Below are positions 10,067-19,581 of a DNA stretch of 64,000 bases, piece after piece. Each line of letters opens with the position of its first letter. The first letter of the stretch is position 1. Below the pieces are notes generated by a model, which was not told the origin of the DNA, made no database searches, and was given only the letters and a program-made list of their open reading frames with translations. Origin of the DNA: SZUA-430 sp964483585 (lineage in GTDB: Bacteria; Pseudomonadota; Alphaproteobacteria; Micropepsales; Micropepsaceae); contig CAZABH010000006.1 in NCBI GenBank assembly GCA_964483585.1, positions 1-64,000 on the forward strand, given 5' to 3'. The translations under genes were made by a program, and so were the position numbers.

Positions 10067-10798
10067 ATGTCGATGACCCCGCCCGAACCCGGAACGCCCC
10101 CCGCCTTTCGCGTGACCAACTTGACCAAGGTCTACGGAGAGGGCCATGGGGCCGTCCATGCATTGCGCGGTATTGATCTCGTACTGCCCGAGGGTGAATT
10201 CGTTGTACTGCTTGGGCCCTCTGGAAGTGGCAAGTCGACCTTGCTCAACATCATGGGCGGGCTCGATCGCGCAACGGCGGGCTCGGTCCTCTTTCGGGAC
10301 CAGGATCTGACAGCCAGCAGTGATCGCGACCTGACCACCTATCGGCGAAAGCATGTGGGCTTCGTCTTCCAGTTCTACAACCTGATCCCCAGCCTCACAG
10401 CACGCGAAAACGTGTCTCTGGTCACCGAGCTGGTGGACGACCCCATGCCCCCGCAGGAGGCGCTGGCCCTTGTCGGGCTGGCAGATCGGATGCGCCATTT
10501 CCCGGCAGAGCTTTCCGGTGGCGAGCAGCAGCGCGTCGCAGTCGCCCGTGCAGTCGCCAAGCGACCCGAGGTGCTCTTGTGCGACGAGCCAACCGGCGCG
10601 CTCGATAGTGTCACCGGAATAAGGGTGCTCGAGGCGCTGTCCAATGTGAACCGCGCATTGGGAGCGACAACGGTTGTCATCACGCACAATGCCTCGATCG
10701 CCGAGATGGCACATCGGGTCGTACGCTTCGCCGACGGACGCATCGCCTCGGTCGACGTCAACACCGATCGAAGGCCCGCATCCGAGGTGCGCTGGTGA
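10067..10798 (+). CDS. ABC transporter ATP-binding protein, MacB/LolD type
   Basis: ATPase that powers the permease encoded next. It has 243 residues with Walker A GPSGSGKST at ~50-58, the signature LSGGEQQ at ~149-155 and Walker B VLLCDE at ~169-174 followed by PTGALD. The close match to LolD/MacB-type ATPases fits an FtsX-family partner. The stop overlaps the permease start by four bases (GTGA). A second ATG two codons downstream is an equally plausible start. The substrate is unknown. Confidence 0.93.
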   Translation: MSMTPPEPGTPPAFRVTNLTKVYGEGHGAVHALRGIDLVLPEGEFVVLLGPSGSGKSTLLNIMGGLDRATAGSVLFRDQDLTASSDRDLTTYRRKHVGFVFQFYNLIPSLTARENVSLVTELVDDPMPPQEALALVGLADRMRHFPAELSGGEQQRVAVARAVAKRPEVLLCDEPTGALDSVTGIRVLEALSNVNRALGATTVVITHNASIAEMAHRVVRFADGRIASVDVNTDRRPASEVRW

Positions 10799-13167
10799 GT
10801 GCACTGTCAGCCCTCGACATGAAGCTGATGCGCGACATGTGGCGCAGGCGGGGGCAGGTTCTGGCCATCGCGCTGGTGATCACATCAGCGGTCGCAACAC
10901 TCATCATGGCGCTGGGAGCACTGGATTCACTGTCCTCGGCACGCGCCGCCTACTACGAGCGCTATCGCTTTGCCGACGCCTTTGTCTCGCTGAAGCGCGC
11001 ACCCGACATGGTCGCCGCTCGACTCAGGGCGTTACCGGGAATCGCCCGGGCAGAGGTGCGCATCTCGACATACGCGATACTCGACATTCCCGGCATGAGG
11101 GATCCCGTCCGGGGACTCGCCATTTCGCTGCCCGCAGACAACGCCTCGGCCTTGAACGCCATCGTCCTGCGGACAGGACGCTTCCCCGACCCGTCGAGAC
11201 CCGACGAAATCCTGGTGCACGAAGCCTTTGCCAAAGCCCATGGCTTTTCAACCGGCAGCACCTTCGCTGCCAACATAAACGGACGAAGGCTGACCATGAC
11301 CGTGGTCGGTGTCGCCCTTGCACCCGAGTTCATCTACGTCATTGCACCCGGCGAAATTGTGCCGGATGACGCTCGCTACGGCGTGCTTTGGATGGACCGA
11401 AAGGCGCTTGCCGCAGTCACTGACACCGTGGGCGCCTTCAACGACGTGCTCTTCAGGCTATCTCCCGGCACGAGCGAGCCCGAAGCGCTGGCCGCCATCG
11501 ACATTGTTCTTGAACCCTTCGGAGGCACCGGCGCATTTGGTCGAAGCCAGCACATGTCACACTCTTTCCTCGATAGCGAGTTCGGCCAGCTGTCGACGAT
11601 GGCTGGCGTGATCCCACAGGTCTTCCTTCTCGTCGCTTCGTTCCTCGTCTATTCGGTGATCGCGCGACAGATCGAGACCCAACGCGAGGAGATCGGCGTC
11701 CTCAAGGCCTTTGGCTACGCTGACGCCGCGGTCGCCTGGCACTTCGTCAAGATGGCGTTGGTCACGGCGCTTGTAGGCCTTCTCCTCGGATGGGCCGCGG
11801 GGTACTGGCTGGCCGGCCTTATCACCGACCTGTATCGTCAGTATTTCCGCTTTCCGAATCTTGTTCTCGAGATATCACCTCATGTCTTGGCGCTTTCTGC
11901 GTTGGTCGCCCTGATCGCAGCTGCAGCGGGCGCCGTCGTGGCGGTCGTTCGCGTGATGAAGCTGTCGCCGGCCGTAGCCATGGCGCCACCTGTGCCAGCC
12001 ATCTACGGCGAGGGTCCCCTCGAGCGGATGGGCCTGCTGCGCGGCATCGGCTCGACGGGCTTCATGATCGTGCGCCACATCACGCGTTTTCCGTTGCGCT
12101 CCACCATGACGGTCACCGGAATTGCCCTGTCGCTGGGATTACTGATCTCGACGACGCAATTCTTCGACTCCGTCAAGGTCATGATCGACACGTTCTTCTT
12201 CCGCGCGCAGCGTCAGGACGTATCGGTGACCTTCACCGAACTGCGCAGCGACGCCGTTCGCATTGATCTGGCGCGCTTGCCTGGCGTCATCTCTGTAGAG
12301 TTGCGCCGCGGCATGACGGCCCGCTTGACGAACGCCACGCGCAGCGAGCGCATCTACATCCAGGGCATTGACCGGAACGCGCAGCTGTCCCAGCAGGTCG
12401 ATATCGAGGGGCGCGCCATCACATTGCCGCGCGATGGGCTGGTCCTCTCGCGGAGGTTGGCAGACAAACTCGCGGTAAAAGCAGGCGAGGTGATTGACCT
12501 TCGGCAACTCGAAGGCCGCAGGCGCGTCGCGCGCGTCCCGGTCGCCTTCGTGATCGACGAGTATGTGGGTCTTGCAGCCTACATGGATCGCACAGCCCTC
12601 AACCGCTTGGCCGGGGACGGACCCGTGGCAGCAAGCGCTGCCATGAAGATCGACCCCACGCGTGAGCGCGAGCTCTTCCACGCGGTCCGCGACATTCCTG
12701 GCATCTTCACCATCTCGCTCCAGCGCCACGCCTATCTGAAATTCAGGGAACTTGTGGACCAGAACATCATGACCATGGTCTGGTTCTACTGCGGCTTTGC
12801 CGCGATCATCGCCTTCGGCGTCGCCTACAACGCTAGCCGCATCACCCTGTCCGAACGATCCCACGAACTCGCAACCTTGCGGGTCCTGGGCTACCATCGC
12901 ACCGAGGTGGCACGCATCCTCGTGGGTGAACTGGTGCTGCTGACGCTGCTGGCGATCCCGCTGGGCGTGCTCGTCGGCTATGGGCTGTCTCTCTACATGA
13001 TCGAACGTTTCACCACGGACCTTTTCCAGATGCCCTTTGGCCTCACGGCGGCGACAGTCGGCCAGGCCATTCTGGTCGTGGGCGGAGCAGCCCTTGTCAG
13101 CTGCCTGATGGTGGCACGCAATGTGGCGAACCTTGACCTAGTACGCGTCCTCAAGACACGGGAATGA
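10795..13167 (+). CDS. ABC transporter permease, duplicated FtsX domains
   Basis: Membrane subunit of 790 residues made of two FtsX/MacB-PCD-like halves. Each half has one N-terminal helix, a large periplasmic domain and three C-terminal helices, about eight in all (near 20-40, 275-295, 320-345, 360-385, 440-465, 660-680, 700-725 and 755-775). This resembles DevC/LolCE-type permeases that use mechanotransmission rather than a classic translocation pore. It starts with GTG and overlaps both neighbours by four bases, so the three proteins are very likely one complex. The substrate cannot be read from the sequence. Confidence 0.88.
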   Translation: MSALSALDMKLMRDMWRRRGQVLAIALVITSAVATLIMALGALDSLSSARAAYYERYRFADAFVSLKRAPDMVAARLRALPGIARAEVRISTYAILDIPGMRDPVRGLAISLPADNASALNAIVLRTGRFPDPSRPDEILVHEAFAKAHGFSTGSTFAANINGRRLTMTVVGVALAPEFIYVIAPGEIVPDDARYGVLWMDRKALAAVTDTVGAFNDVLFRLSPGTSEPEALAAIDIVLEPFGGTGAFGRSQHMSHSFLDSEFGQLSTMAGVIPQVFLLVASFLVYSVIARQIETQREEIGVLKAFGYADAAVAWHFVKMALVTALVGLLLGWAAGYWLAGLITDLYRQYFRFPNLVLEISPHVLALSALVALIAAAAGAVVAVVRVMKLSPAVAMAPPVPAIYGEGPLERMGLLRGIGSTGFMIVRHITRFPLRSTMTVTGIALSLGLLISTTQFFDSVKVMIDTFFFRAQRQDVSVTFTELRSDAVRIDLARLPGVISVELRRGMTARLTNATRSERIYIQGIDRNAQLSQQVDIEGRAITLPRDGLVLSRRLADKLAVKAGEVIDLRQLEGRRRVARVPVAFVIDEYVGLAAYMDRTALNRLAGDGPVAASAAMKIDPTRERELFHAVRDIPGIFTISLQRHAYLKFRELVDQNIMTMVWFYCGFAAIIAFGVAYNASRITLSERSHELATLRVLGYHRTEVARILVGELVLLTLLAIPLGVLVGYGLSLYMIERFTTDLFQMPFGLTAATVGQAILVVGGAALVSCLMVARNVANLDLVRVLKTRE

Positions 13168-14378
13168 AAATGGACCTTAAGAGACTGCGTCCCTGGGCCT
13201 GGCCTGCAGGCATTGGTCTGCTGGTGGTAGCGGGTTTGGCCTTTTCCTTCTGGCCACGCGCCGTAGCGGTCGACATCGCCCAAGCGGTCAGGGGGCCCAT
13301 GATGACGGCGATCAGCGACGACGGCATCACCCGCGTGCGCGAGGTCTATGTCCTGTCGGCGCCCATCGCCGGCAAGCTGTTGCGGGTCGAAAGCCACGCT
13401 GGCGACTTCATCGAGGCGCGCAAGACCGTGGTGGCCACGATCGAGCCGACCGACCCTGCATTCCTGGATGCCCGTGCCCAGCGCCAGCTCGCCTTCACCG
13501 TATCGGCCGCCCGCGCAGCACGCGATCTCGCGCAAGCTACCGTCAAGGGCCGTGAAGCCGAGCAGAAACTTGCAGCCCGCGAGCTGGAGCGCGCAGAAGA
13601 ACTCTTCTCGAAAGGCGTCGTGTCGAAGGCGCGCGTGGATGCAGCCGAAGCAAACCTTGCCGCACTCGACGCAGCTGTCGCGACCGCCCGCGCAGCCTTG
13701 CGCCAGCGCGGCTTCGAGATCCAGACCGCCGAGGCAGCGCTGATATCGCCAGGCTCGACCGCTGCGGGCGAGCGCGCCGGCTGCTGCATCCAGTTGCGCG
13801 CGCCCGTCGACGGTCAATTGCTGCGCGTCCTTCAGGAAAACGAAAGCTTCGTCCAACCCGGCCAGCCCATCGCCGAGGTCGGTGACCCAGCCAATCTCGA
13901 GATCGTCATCGATCTCGTGTCAAGTGAGGCCGTGCAAGTCGCCGAGGGCGATGAGGTGATCATCACGCAATGGGGCGGGCAGGGTGACCTCAAGGGCCGC
14001 GTGCGCCGCATCGAGCCCTTTGGCCAGCAAAAGGTCTCGGCACTGGGTATCGAAGAGCGTCGCGTCAACGTGCTGATCGACATTGTCTCGCCGCGCGTCG
14101 AGTGGGCGCGCCTCGGCCATGGCTTTCAGGTCGAGGCAGCGATCGTTCGGTGGCGTGACGAAAATGTCCTGCAGGTTCCCGTCGGCGCCCTGTTCCGTCA
14201 GGGCAAGGACTGGGCCGTCTACCGGCTCCACGGCGCCCGCGCACGCCTCACCAAAGTCGCAACCGGCCACTTCAATGACGCCACTGCCGAGATCACCGAC
14301 GGTCTTCAGCCCGGCGACCGCGTCGTACTCCACCCGGGCGAAAGCGTCAGCGATGGCGTCATGCTCGCCCCGCGCTAG
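13164..14378 (+). CDS. HlyD-family periplasmic adaptor (MacA/DevB-like)
   Basis: Membrane fusion protein of 404 residues. One N-terminal membrane helix (~14-30) is followed by a lipoyl-like half motif (PIAGKLLRVESHAGD), an Ala/Glu-rich coiled hairpin (~100-190), the second lipoyl half (APVDGQLLRVLQENE) and beta-barrel domains. It links the FtsX-type permease to the outer membrane or guides the substrate in the periplasm. It overlaps the permease by four bases. No TolC-like partner is in the window, so it must use one encoded elsewhere or none. Confidence 0.9.
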   Translation: MKMDLKRLRPWAWPAGIGLLVVAGLAFSFWPRAVAVDIAQAVRGPMMTAISDDGITRVREVYVLSAPIAGKLLRVESHAGDFIEARKTVVATIEPTDPAFLDARAQRQLAFTVSAARAARDLAQATVKGREAEQKLAARELERAEELFSKGVVSKARVDAAEANLAALDAAVATARAALRQRGFEIQTAEAALISPGSTAAGERAGCCIQLRAPVDGQLLRVLQENESFVQPGQPIAEVGDPANLEIVIDLVSSEAVQVAEGDEVIITQWGGQGDLKGRVRRIEPFGQQKVSALGIEERRVNVLIDIVSPRVEWARLGHGFQVEAAIVRWRDENVLQVPVGALFRQGKDWAVYRLHGARARLTKVATGHFNDATAEITDGLQPGDRVVLHPGESVSDGVMLAPR

Positions 14379-14419
14379 AACGCCACCCAAGCATGAGAAG
14401 CGGCAGAATATAGAGGAAA

Positions 14420-14449
14420 TTGACATTCTACCATTAAATGTCTACCATT
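14420..14449 (+). promoter_or_regulatory. VapBC-1 promoter with overlapping direct repeats
   Basis: TTGACA (14420-14425) and TACCAT (14443-14448) are 17 bp apart. TCTACCATT is repeated exactly at 14427-14435 and 14441-14449, so the repeats cover the spacer and -10, as expected for autorepression by the antitoxin. The predicted start of transcription is at about the A of the vapB ATG (14455), and no Shine-Dalgarno precedes it, so the mRNA may be leaderless. Confidence 0.6.
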
Positions 14450-14454
14450 CTGCC

Positions 14455-14709
14455 ATGACATTGAATATCAAGAATCCCGAAGCCCACCGCCTTGCCACCG
14501 AGCTTGCACGTGCCACCGGCAAGTCGCTGACACAAGCCGTCACCGACGCGCTCCGCGACCAGCTTGCAGAGGTGACCGAGAGGGCAAGGATCGAAGCCAA
14601 GATCGCAGACCTGAGGCATCTGACCCACGAGACGGCGCGTGCCTTCCGGGAAGCCCCGAACAGGTTCGATGAGGATGATCTTTACGACGAGCAAGGACTT
14701 CCCAAGTGA
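14455..14709 (+). CDS. VapB-family antitoxin 1
   Basis: Antitoxin of 84 residues. The N-terminal part (MTLNIKNPEAHRLATELA, then GKSLTQAVTDALRDQL) is the Rv0623/PSK-type ribbon-helix-helix-like region that binds DNA and the operator. The acidic C-terminal tail (FDEDDLYDEQGLPK) is the part that usually wraps the toxin. The stop overlaps the toxin start by four bases (GTGA), giving coupled translation. The start is the only ATG that yields the family N-terminus and it coincides with the predicted transcription start. Confidence 0.88.
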   Translation: MTLNIKNPEAHRLATELARATGKSLTQAVTDALRDQLAEVTERARIEAKIADLRHLTHETARAFREAPNRFDEDDLYDEQGLPK

Positions 14710-15095
14710 TCGTGGACACCTCGGCTCTCATTGCGATCCTGAAGGAAGAAGCGGGATGGGAGGAACTGGTCGCAAGGATGCAAAAAGCATCATCACGAAA
14801 AATGTCCGCAGCCTCGTGGCTTGAGGCCGCAATCATTATTGACGCACTGAACGATGCAACGACCAGTTGGCGCTACGATGCGATTTTTGCAAAGCTTGAG
14901 ATCCGCATCATGCCCGTCACGGAGCAGCAGGCCCAACTTGCCCGTAAGGCCTACAAGGACTTCGGCAAGGGATCCGGACATGCCGCAAGGCTGAACTTCG
15001 GTGATTGCTTCTCCTATGCCCTCGCCATGGAGTCGGGCGAGGCCCTTCTTTTCAAGGGGGAAGACTTCCGACACACGGGTATTCAAGTGGCGTGA
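14706..15095 (+). CDS. VapC-family PIN-domain toxin 1
   Basis: Probable Mg-dependent ribonuclease toxin of 129 residues. The PIN acidic residues are present: D4 in IVDTSA, E40 in SWLEAA, D100 in NFGDCFSYA and D120 in GEDFRHTG, so the nuclease looks intact. The start is GTG, overlapping the antitoxin gene. The final motif LLFKGEDF is typical of the VapC clade paired with Rv0623-like antitoxins. The RNA target cannot be predicted. It ends 23 bp before the convergent smc gene. Confidence 0.9.
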   Translation: MIVDTSALIAILKEEAGWEELVARMQKASSRKMSAASWLEAAIIIDALNDATTSWRYDAIFAKLEIRIMPVTEQQAQLARKAYKDFGKGSGHAARLNFGDCFSYALAMESGEALLFKGEDFRHTGIQVA

Positions 15096-15118
15096 CCGGA
15101 TGCCCGACGGAAGCGCCC

Positions 15119-18100
15119 TCACTCCGCCGCCTGCAGCACGCGCTCCGCACCGGCAAGGTCGACCGAGACAAGCTGGCTCACGCCGCGTTCCTGCATGGTC
15201 ACGCCCATCAGCCGGTCCATGCGCGACATCGTCAGCGCATGATGCGTGATCACGAGGAAGCGGGTCTCCGTCATGCGCGTGATCTCGTCGAGCAGATTGC
15301 AGAACCGCTCGACATTGGCATCATCGAGCGGCGCATCCACCTCGTCCAGCACGCACACCGGCGCCGGGTTGCAAAGGAACACGGCAAAAATCAGCGCCAT
15401 CGCGGTGAGCGCCTGCTCTCCACCTGAAAGCAGCGACATGGTCTGCAGTTTCTTGCCGGGCGGACGCGCGAGGATCTCGAGCCCCGCCTCGAGCGGATCA
15501 TCCGATTCCGTCAGGGTCAGCCGGGCCTCGCCGCCACTGAACAACGATGTGAACAGCGTCTGGAAATTCGCATTTACCCGATCAAAGGCCTCGAGAAGGC
15601 GTTCGCGTCCCTCTCGATTGAGCGACCCGATCCCCTGTCGCAGGCGCGCAATGGCTTCCTCGAGATCGGCCTTCTCGGTCTGCAGCGAGGTCAGGCGCGC
15701 TTCGCATTCGTTCGCTTCCTCGTCCGCGCGCAGGTTCACACCACCCAGTTGCTCACGCTCGCGCTTGAGTTTCTCTGCGCGCAGCTCTGCCGCATCGAGA
15801 GAGGGCAGGGCCTCGCCCGCAGGGTGATCGGCGCGCGCTGCAAGTGCGTGGGGCTCGCAGTCGAGAACATCACGTGAGCGTGTGACAGCTTCCTGGACAC
15901 GCTCAATCTGGGCGGCAAGAACGGCTTCACCCCGCGCCCGTGCCTCGCGCGCTTGGGCCAGCGCATGATCGGCACTGCGTGCATTTGCCTGAGCTGACTT
16001 CAGCTGGGTTTCCGCTTGTGCCAGCGTGTCATTGGCAAGTGCCAGCGCTGTTTCCGCCTCGGCAAGCAACGCAAACAATCGCTCGCGCCGCGATGAGATC
16101 TCCGCGGGCACATGCTCGAGAGCCGAAAGCTCATGACGTGCCTCGGTCTCGCGCTGGCGAAGGTCGTCGATATGCCCGCGCGCACTGGCCACGCGTTCAT
16201 CCCAAGCCTGCCTCTCGCGGTTGATGGCAAGCAGCCGCTGACGACGAACGTGAGTTTCGCGCTCGATGCTTTCGTGGTGCGCCTGTGCGTTCGACTGAAC
16301 GCCGCGCGCAACTGAGAGTCGATCACGCGCAGCAGCCAGCGCATCTTCAAGCACGGCCAGCAACGGCAGGGCTTCCATCTCGCGCGCGACAGCCGCGTCA
16401 TGCTGCGCGGCTTCAGCCTCTGTGGCCGCCAGTCCCGCACGTCGCTCGTGCAGAGATTGCAGGCGCGCCGCCGTCTGCGCATGTCTCTTCTCGGCCTCGG
16501 CAAGCATCATCCGGGCGGAGGCCACAAGCCCGTCTGCCTCACGCAGCGCCGCGCGCGCATGCCGTTCCTCGCTCTCGCAAGTCTCGCGGGCAATGCGGCT
16601 GACGGTGTAGGCCGCTCGAAGCTCGGCCAGATGCGCCTCGACCGTGACAATCGAGCCAGTTACATCCGCAAGACGATTGCGTTGCTTCAGCCGCACAGCC
16701 GCTGGCATGGGTGCCTCTGCTGTCGCTGTGAACCCGTCCCAGCGCCACAGGTCACCCTCGCGGCTGACGATGCACTGGCCCGGAAGCAGGCAGGCTTGGA
16801 GTTCATGGCCTTCGGCGCGTGCAACAATTCCGGTTTGGGACAGGCGCCGCATCAGCGCATCGGGCGCATGCAACACGGACGAAAGCGGCTGCACGCCGGG
16901 TGGCAAAGCTGGCAGTGCGCTCACCGCAGCAAGCGCACGCCAGTGAATGGGTGCATTGGCATCGAGAGGCACGTTAAGGTCTTCGCCAAGGGCCGCGCCA
17001 AGCGCCGCCTCGAAGCCGGGCGTCACCTGCAGCAGGTCGATAACCGGTGTGAAACCCTCCGAAACGCCAGCCGATAGTATTTCGGACAAGGCCTTGGCTT
17101 CCGCCCGCAATCGCTCCAGATCCCGCTCGGTGTTGTCGAAGGTCGCCTTGCGGCTTGCCTCTGTCTCACGTGCCGCCTTGAGGGCATCTTCGGCATGCAG
17201 ATGCTGCACGCGCGCAGCCTCTGCAGCGGCCACGCCCGCTGCCAGGCGCCCCCGCGCGTCATCAGCAGCCACAGTCGCATCTGTGTCCTTCGAGAGGCGA
17301 TCAATTTCGGCCAGAACGGCATCAAGTTCTGTCTTCAGGCGCAATGTCCCGCGCCGACCAGTCTCCAGACGGCGTTCAAGCTCGCCTCGCTTGGCACGCG
17401 CTTCGGCAGCGGCAGCTGCCGCCTCGTCACTGGCGGACTCAGCCGCACGCATCTCGCCATCTGCAATCTGCAGAGCCTCGAGCGCTCGCGCCGCTGCCTC
17501 GGCCTCGCCGGTCGCCGATTGTGACAGGGTCTCTCTTTCGCGCTCCAAGGCATCAACGGCACGCAGCGCGTCATCGACGCGCGCAGTCTCGCGGGCCTGA
17601 TCTTCGACGATCTGTTGCAGGCGCAGCTGCAGGCGCTCGGCTGCTGCGCGCGCGCGGGCCTCGTCACCGTCAAGCGCAAGCCGTTCGGCCGTCAGGCGCT
17701 GCAGCGCGGCGCCGCGCTCGGCCGAAACCTGCCGCAGCGCCGGCAATGCCTCGTCGGCCGCCAACACCGCATTGGCAGCCCGCGCCGCCGCAAGCGTCAG
17801 CGCCTCGACTTCGGCACGGGCGCGCGAAAGCTCCTCCTCGGCGACAGACGCTGCTGCCGAAGCCAGCTGCCAGCGCACCAGCAGGGCCAGCGCGTCCGCC
17901 CTTTGGATGTGGTGCGACAGGTTGCGATAGCGCGCCGCCTGCCGAGCCTGGCGCTTCAGGTTCTGGAGCTGGAGCTCAATCTCCTGGACGACATCGCCAA
18001 CACGGGCCAGGTTCTGTTGTGCCGCGTTCAGCTTGAGTTCGGCTTCGTGTCGCCGTGCATGAAGCCCGGCGATGCCGGCGGCCTCCTCGAGGATGGCGCG

Positions 18101-18580
18101 CCGCGCAATCGGCTTGGCATTGATGAGCTGGCCGATCTGTCCCTGTCGCACCAATGCAGGCGAGTGCGCTCCCGATGAGGCATCGGCAAAGAAGATCTGC
18201 ACGTCGCGCGCCCGGACATCGCGCCCGTTGATCTTGTAGATGGAACCCATCTCGCGCTCGATGCGCCGGCTGATCTCGAGCGTTTCTCCGTCGTTGTAGT
18301 GTGCGGGCGCCGTGCGCGTACTGTTATCGATGTACAGCGAGACCTCAGCCATGTTGCGGCTTGGTCGCGTATTGGTGCCCGCAAAGATCACATCATCCAT
18401 CGCCCCGCCGCGCATGGACTTGGCCGAGTTTTCGCCCATGACCCAGCGCAGGGCTTCAAGCAGGTTCGACTTACCGCAGCCATTGGGGCCGACGATACCC
18501 GTAAGCCCGGGCTCGATCGGAAGCTCGGTCGGTTCGACGAACGACTTGAACCCAGTCAGGCGAAGCTTGGCAAACTTCAA
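15119..18580 (-). CDS. smc: Chromosome segregation protein SMC
   Basis: Structural maintenance of chromosomes ATPase of 1153 residues that compacts and individualises chromosomes with ScpA/ScpB. The N-terminal head holds Walker A GPNGCGKSNL (~31-40). Two long coiled-coil arms flank a hinge around residues 500-650. The C-terminal head has the signature LLSGGEQALTAMAL near 1050 and the Walker B region CVLDEVDAPLDD. It follows dciA and a DsbA-like gene on the same strand, an arrangement often seen in alphaproteobacteria. Confidence 0.96.
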   Translation of the reverse strand: MKFAKLRLTGFKSFVEPTELPIEPGLTGIVGPNGCGKSNLLEALRWVMGENSAKSMRGGAMDDVIFAGTNTRPSRNMAEVSLYIDNSTRTAPAHYNDGETLEISRRIEREMGSIYKINGRDVRARDVQIFFADASSGAHSPALVRQGQIGQLINAKPIARRAILEEAAGIAGLHARRHEAELKLNAAQQNLARVGDVVQEIELQLQNLKRQARQAARYRNLSHHIQRADALALLVRWQLASAAASVAEEELSRARAEVEALTLAAARAANAVLAADEALPALRQVSAERGAALQRLTAERLALDGDEARARAAAERLQLRLQQIVEDQARETARVDDALRAVDALERERETLSQSATGEAEAAARALEALQIADGEMRAAESASDEAAAAAAEARAKRGELERRLETGRRGTLRLKTELDAVLAEIDRLSKDTDATVAADDARGRLAAGVAAAEAARVQHLHAEDALKAARETEASRKATFDNTERDLERLRAEAKALSEILSAGVSEGFTPVIDLLQVTPGFEAALGAALGEDLNVPLDANAPIHWRALAAVSALPALPPGVQPLSSVLHAPDALMRRLSQTGIVARAEGHELQACLLPGQCIVSREGDLWRWDGFTATAEAPMPAAVRLKQRNRLADVTGSIVTVEAHLAELRAAYTVSRIARETCESEERHARAALREADGLVASARMMLAEAEKRHAQTAARLQSLHERRAGLAATEAEAAQHDAAVAREMEALPLLAVLEDALAAARDRLSVARGVQSNAQAHHESIERETHVRRQRLLAINRERQAWDERVASARGHIDDLRQRETEARHELSALEHVPAEISSRRERLFALLAEAETALALANDTLAQAETQLKSAQANARSADHALAQAREARARGEAVLAAQIERVQEAVTRSRDVLDCEPHALAARADHPAGEALPSLDAAELRAEKLKREREQLGGVNLRADEEANECEARLTSLQTEKADLEEAIARLRQGIGSLNREGRERLLEAFDRVNANFQTLFTSLFSGGEARLTLTESDDPLEAGLEILARPPGKKLQTMSLLSGGEQALTAMALIFAVFLCNPAPVCVLDEVDAPLDDANVERFCNLLDEITRMTETRFLVITHHALTMSRMDRLMGVTMQERGVSQLVSVDLAGAERVLQAAE

Positions 18581-18607
18581 CTTGGTTGCTCCGGTCCTGT
18601 TGTATCA

Positions 18608-18640
18608 GGGGCTGGTGGTCGCAAGGACTGCACCAGCCAC
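18608..18640. other. Intercistronic inverted repeat ahead of smc
   Basis: GGCTGGTG (18610-18617) and CACCAGCC (18631-18638) form an 8-bp stem with a 13-nt loop in the 67-bp gap between the DsbA-like gene and smc. No T tract follows on either strand. It may be an attenuating or processing structure, or chance in GC-rich DNA. Confidence 0.35.
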
Positions 18641-18647
18641 TGGCCCC

Positions 18648-19517
18648 TCAAGGGCTGGGAGGCGCGCCCTCTGCCGGAGCGGCATCGCCGGGCGCGACCT
18701 CACCCTCGACACTTGCCGGCTGGGTATCATCGGCCGGTGTTGTGCCCGTTGCTGCGGCCGGCACGGGCGGTTCTTCCACGCCGGCCTTCTTCAATTCTGC
18801 ACGGATCGCGGCGTCGAGATTCTCGTAGGCGATCTCACGTCCTTCAAGCTTACGGCCGTTCAGAAGAAGGGTCGGCGTGCCAGTCATGCAATAGTCCTGC
18901 GCCGCGCTCTGGCTGGCCTTTGCCAGTTTCGTAGCCTCGTCCTGCTTCTGCAGGCACGTTTCGAAATCCTCCGAAGACATGCCCGCGCGCCGCGCCATCT
19001 CGCGCAGGCCTGCCACAACGTCGTTATCCTCGCGCATCAACCAAGCGGGCTGGTTTTCCAGCAGCATGTCCGTGAATGGCAGGAAGCCCTCGCGACCAAG
19101 GCAGCGCCCCAGCACGGACGCTGCGACGTCGACATTGTTGCGGTGCAATTCGCGGAACACGATCCGCAGCTTGCCCGTTTTCACGAAGGTCTCCTCGATC
19201 TTCGGGACTTCGCTGGCCCGGAACTGGGCGCAGGCCGAACATGTCTGCGACAGGTATTCAACAAGCGTGACGGGTGCGTTCTTGTCACCAATGATGAAAT
19301 CATCATCCGTGACCGCAACGCTCGTCTTGGGCACACAGTTCTCCGGATCGACCGAAGCCGCGGCAACGGTCTCGTCGTCCTTGGCAGAGGGTCCTTGCGT
19401 GAAGTACCAGATGCCGCCACCGATCAGGAGCACAGCGGCAAGCCCGCTGCCAGCCAGCACGCGCTTGTCCGAGATGCCGACCAAGGACGAAATCTTGTCA
19501 AGGAAACCTGAACTCAC
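18648..19517 (-). CDS. Membrane-anchored DsbA-like thiol-disulfide protein
   Basis: Thioredoxin-fold protein of 289 residues, DsbA/Thioredoxin_4 family. A single N-terminal membrane helix (~20-38) is followed by the active site CSAC at ~93-96 and the cis-proline loop GTPTLLLNG near residue 220. The C-terminal ~40 residues are Pro/Ala/Glu-rich and probably disordered. The active-site domain would face the periplasm and oxidise or isomerise disulfides. A GTG start at 19517 is preferred because the frame upstream overlaps dciA and has no family sequence. It lies between dciA and smc. Confidence 0.85.
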   Translation of the reverse strand: MSSGFLDKISSLVGISDKRVLAGSGLAAVLLIGGGIWYFTQGPSAKDDETVAAASVDPENCVPKTSVAVTDDDFIIGDKNAPVTLVEYLSQTCSACAQFRASEVPKIEETFVKTGKLRIVFRELHRNNVDVAASVLGRCLGREGFLPFTDMLLENQPAWLMREDNDVVAGLREMARRAGMSSEDFETCLQKQDEATKLAKASQSAAQDYCMTGTPTLLLNGRKLEGREIAYENLDAAIRAELKKAGVEEPPVPAAATGTTPADDTQPASVEGEVAPGDAAPAEGAPPSP

Positions 19518-19581
19518 GGGAACCCCCAAAACGAAGCAGATGGAATTTCGTTGCGAATATAGGACGTGCAGGCCCGGCGGC

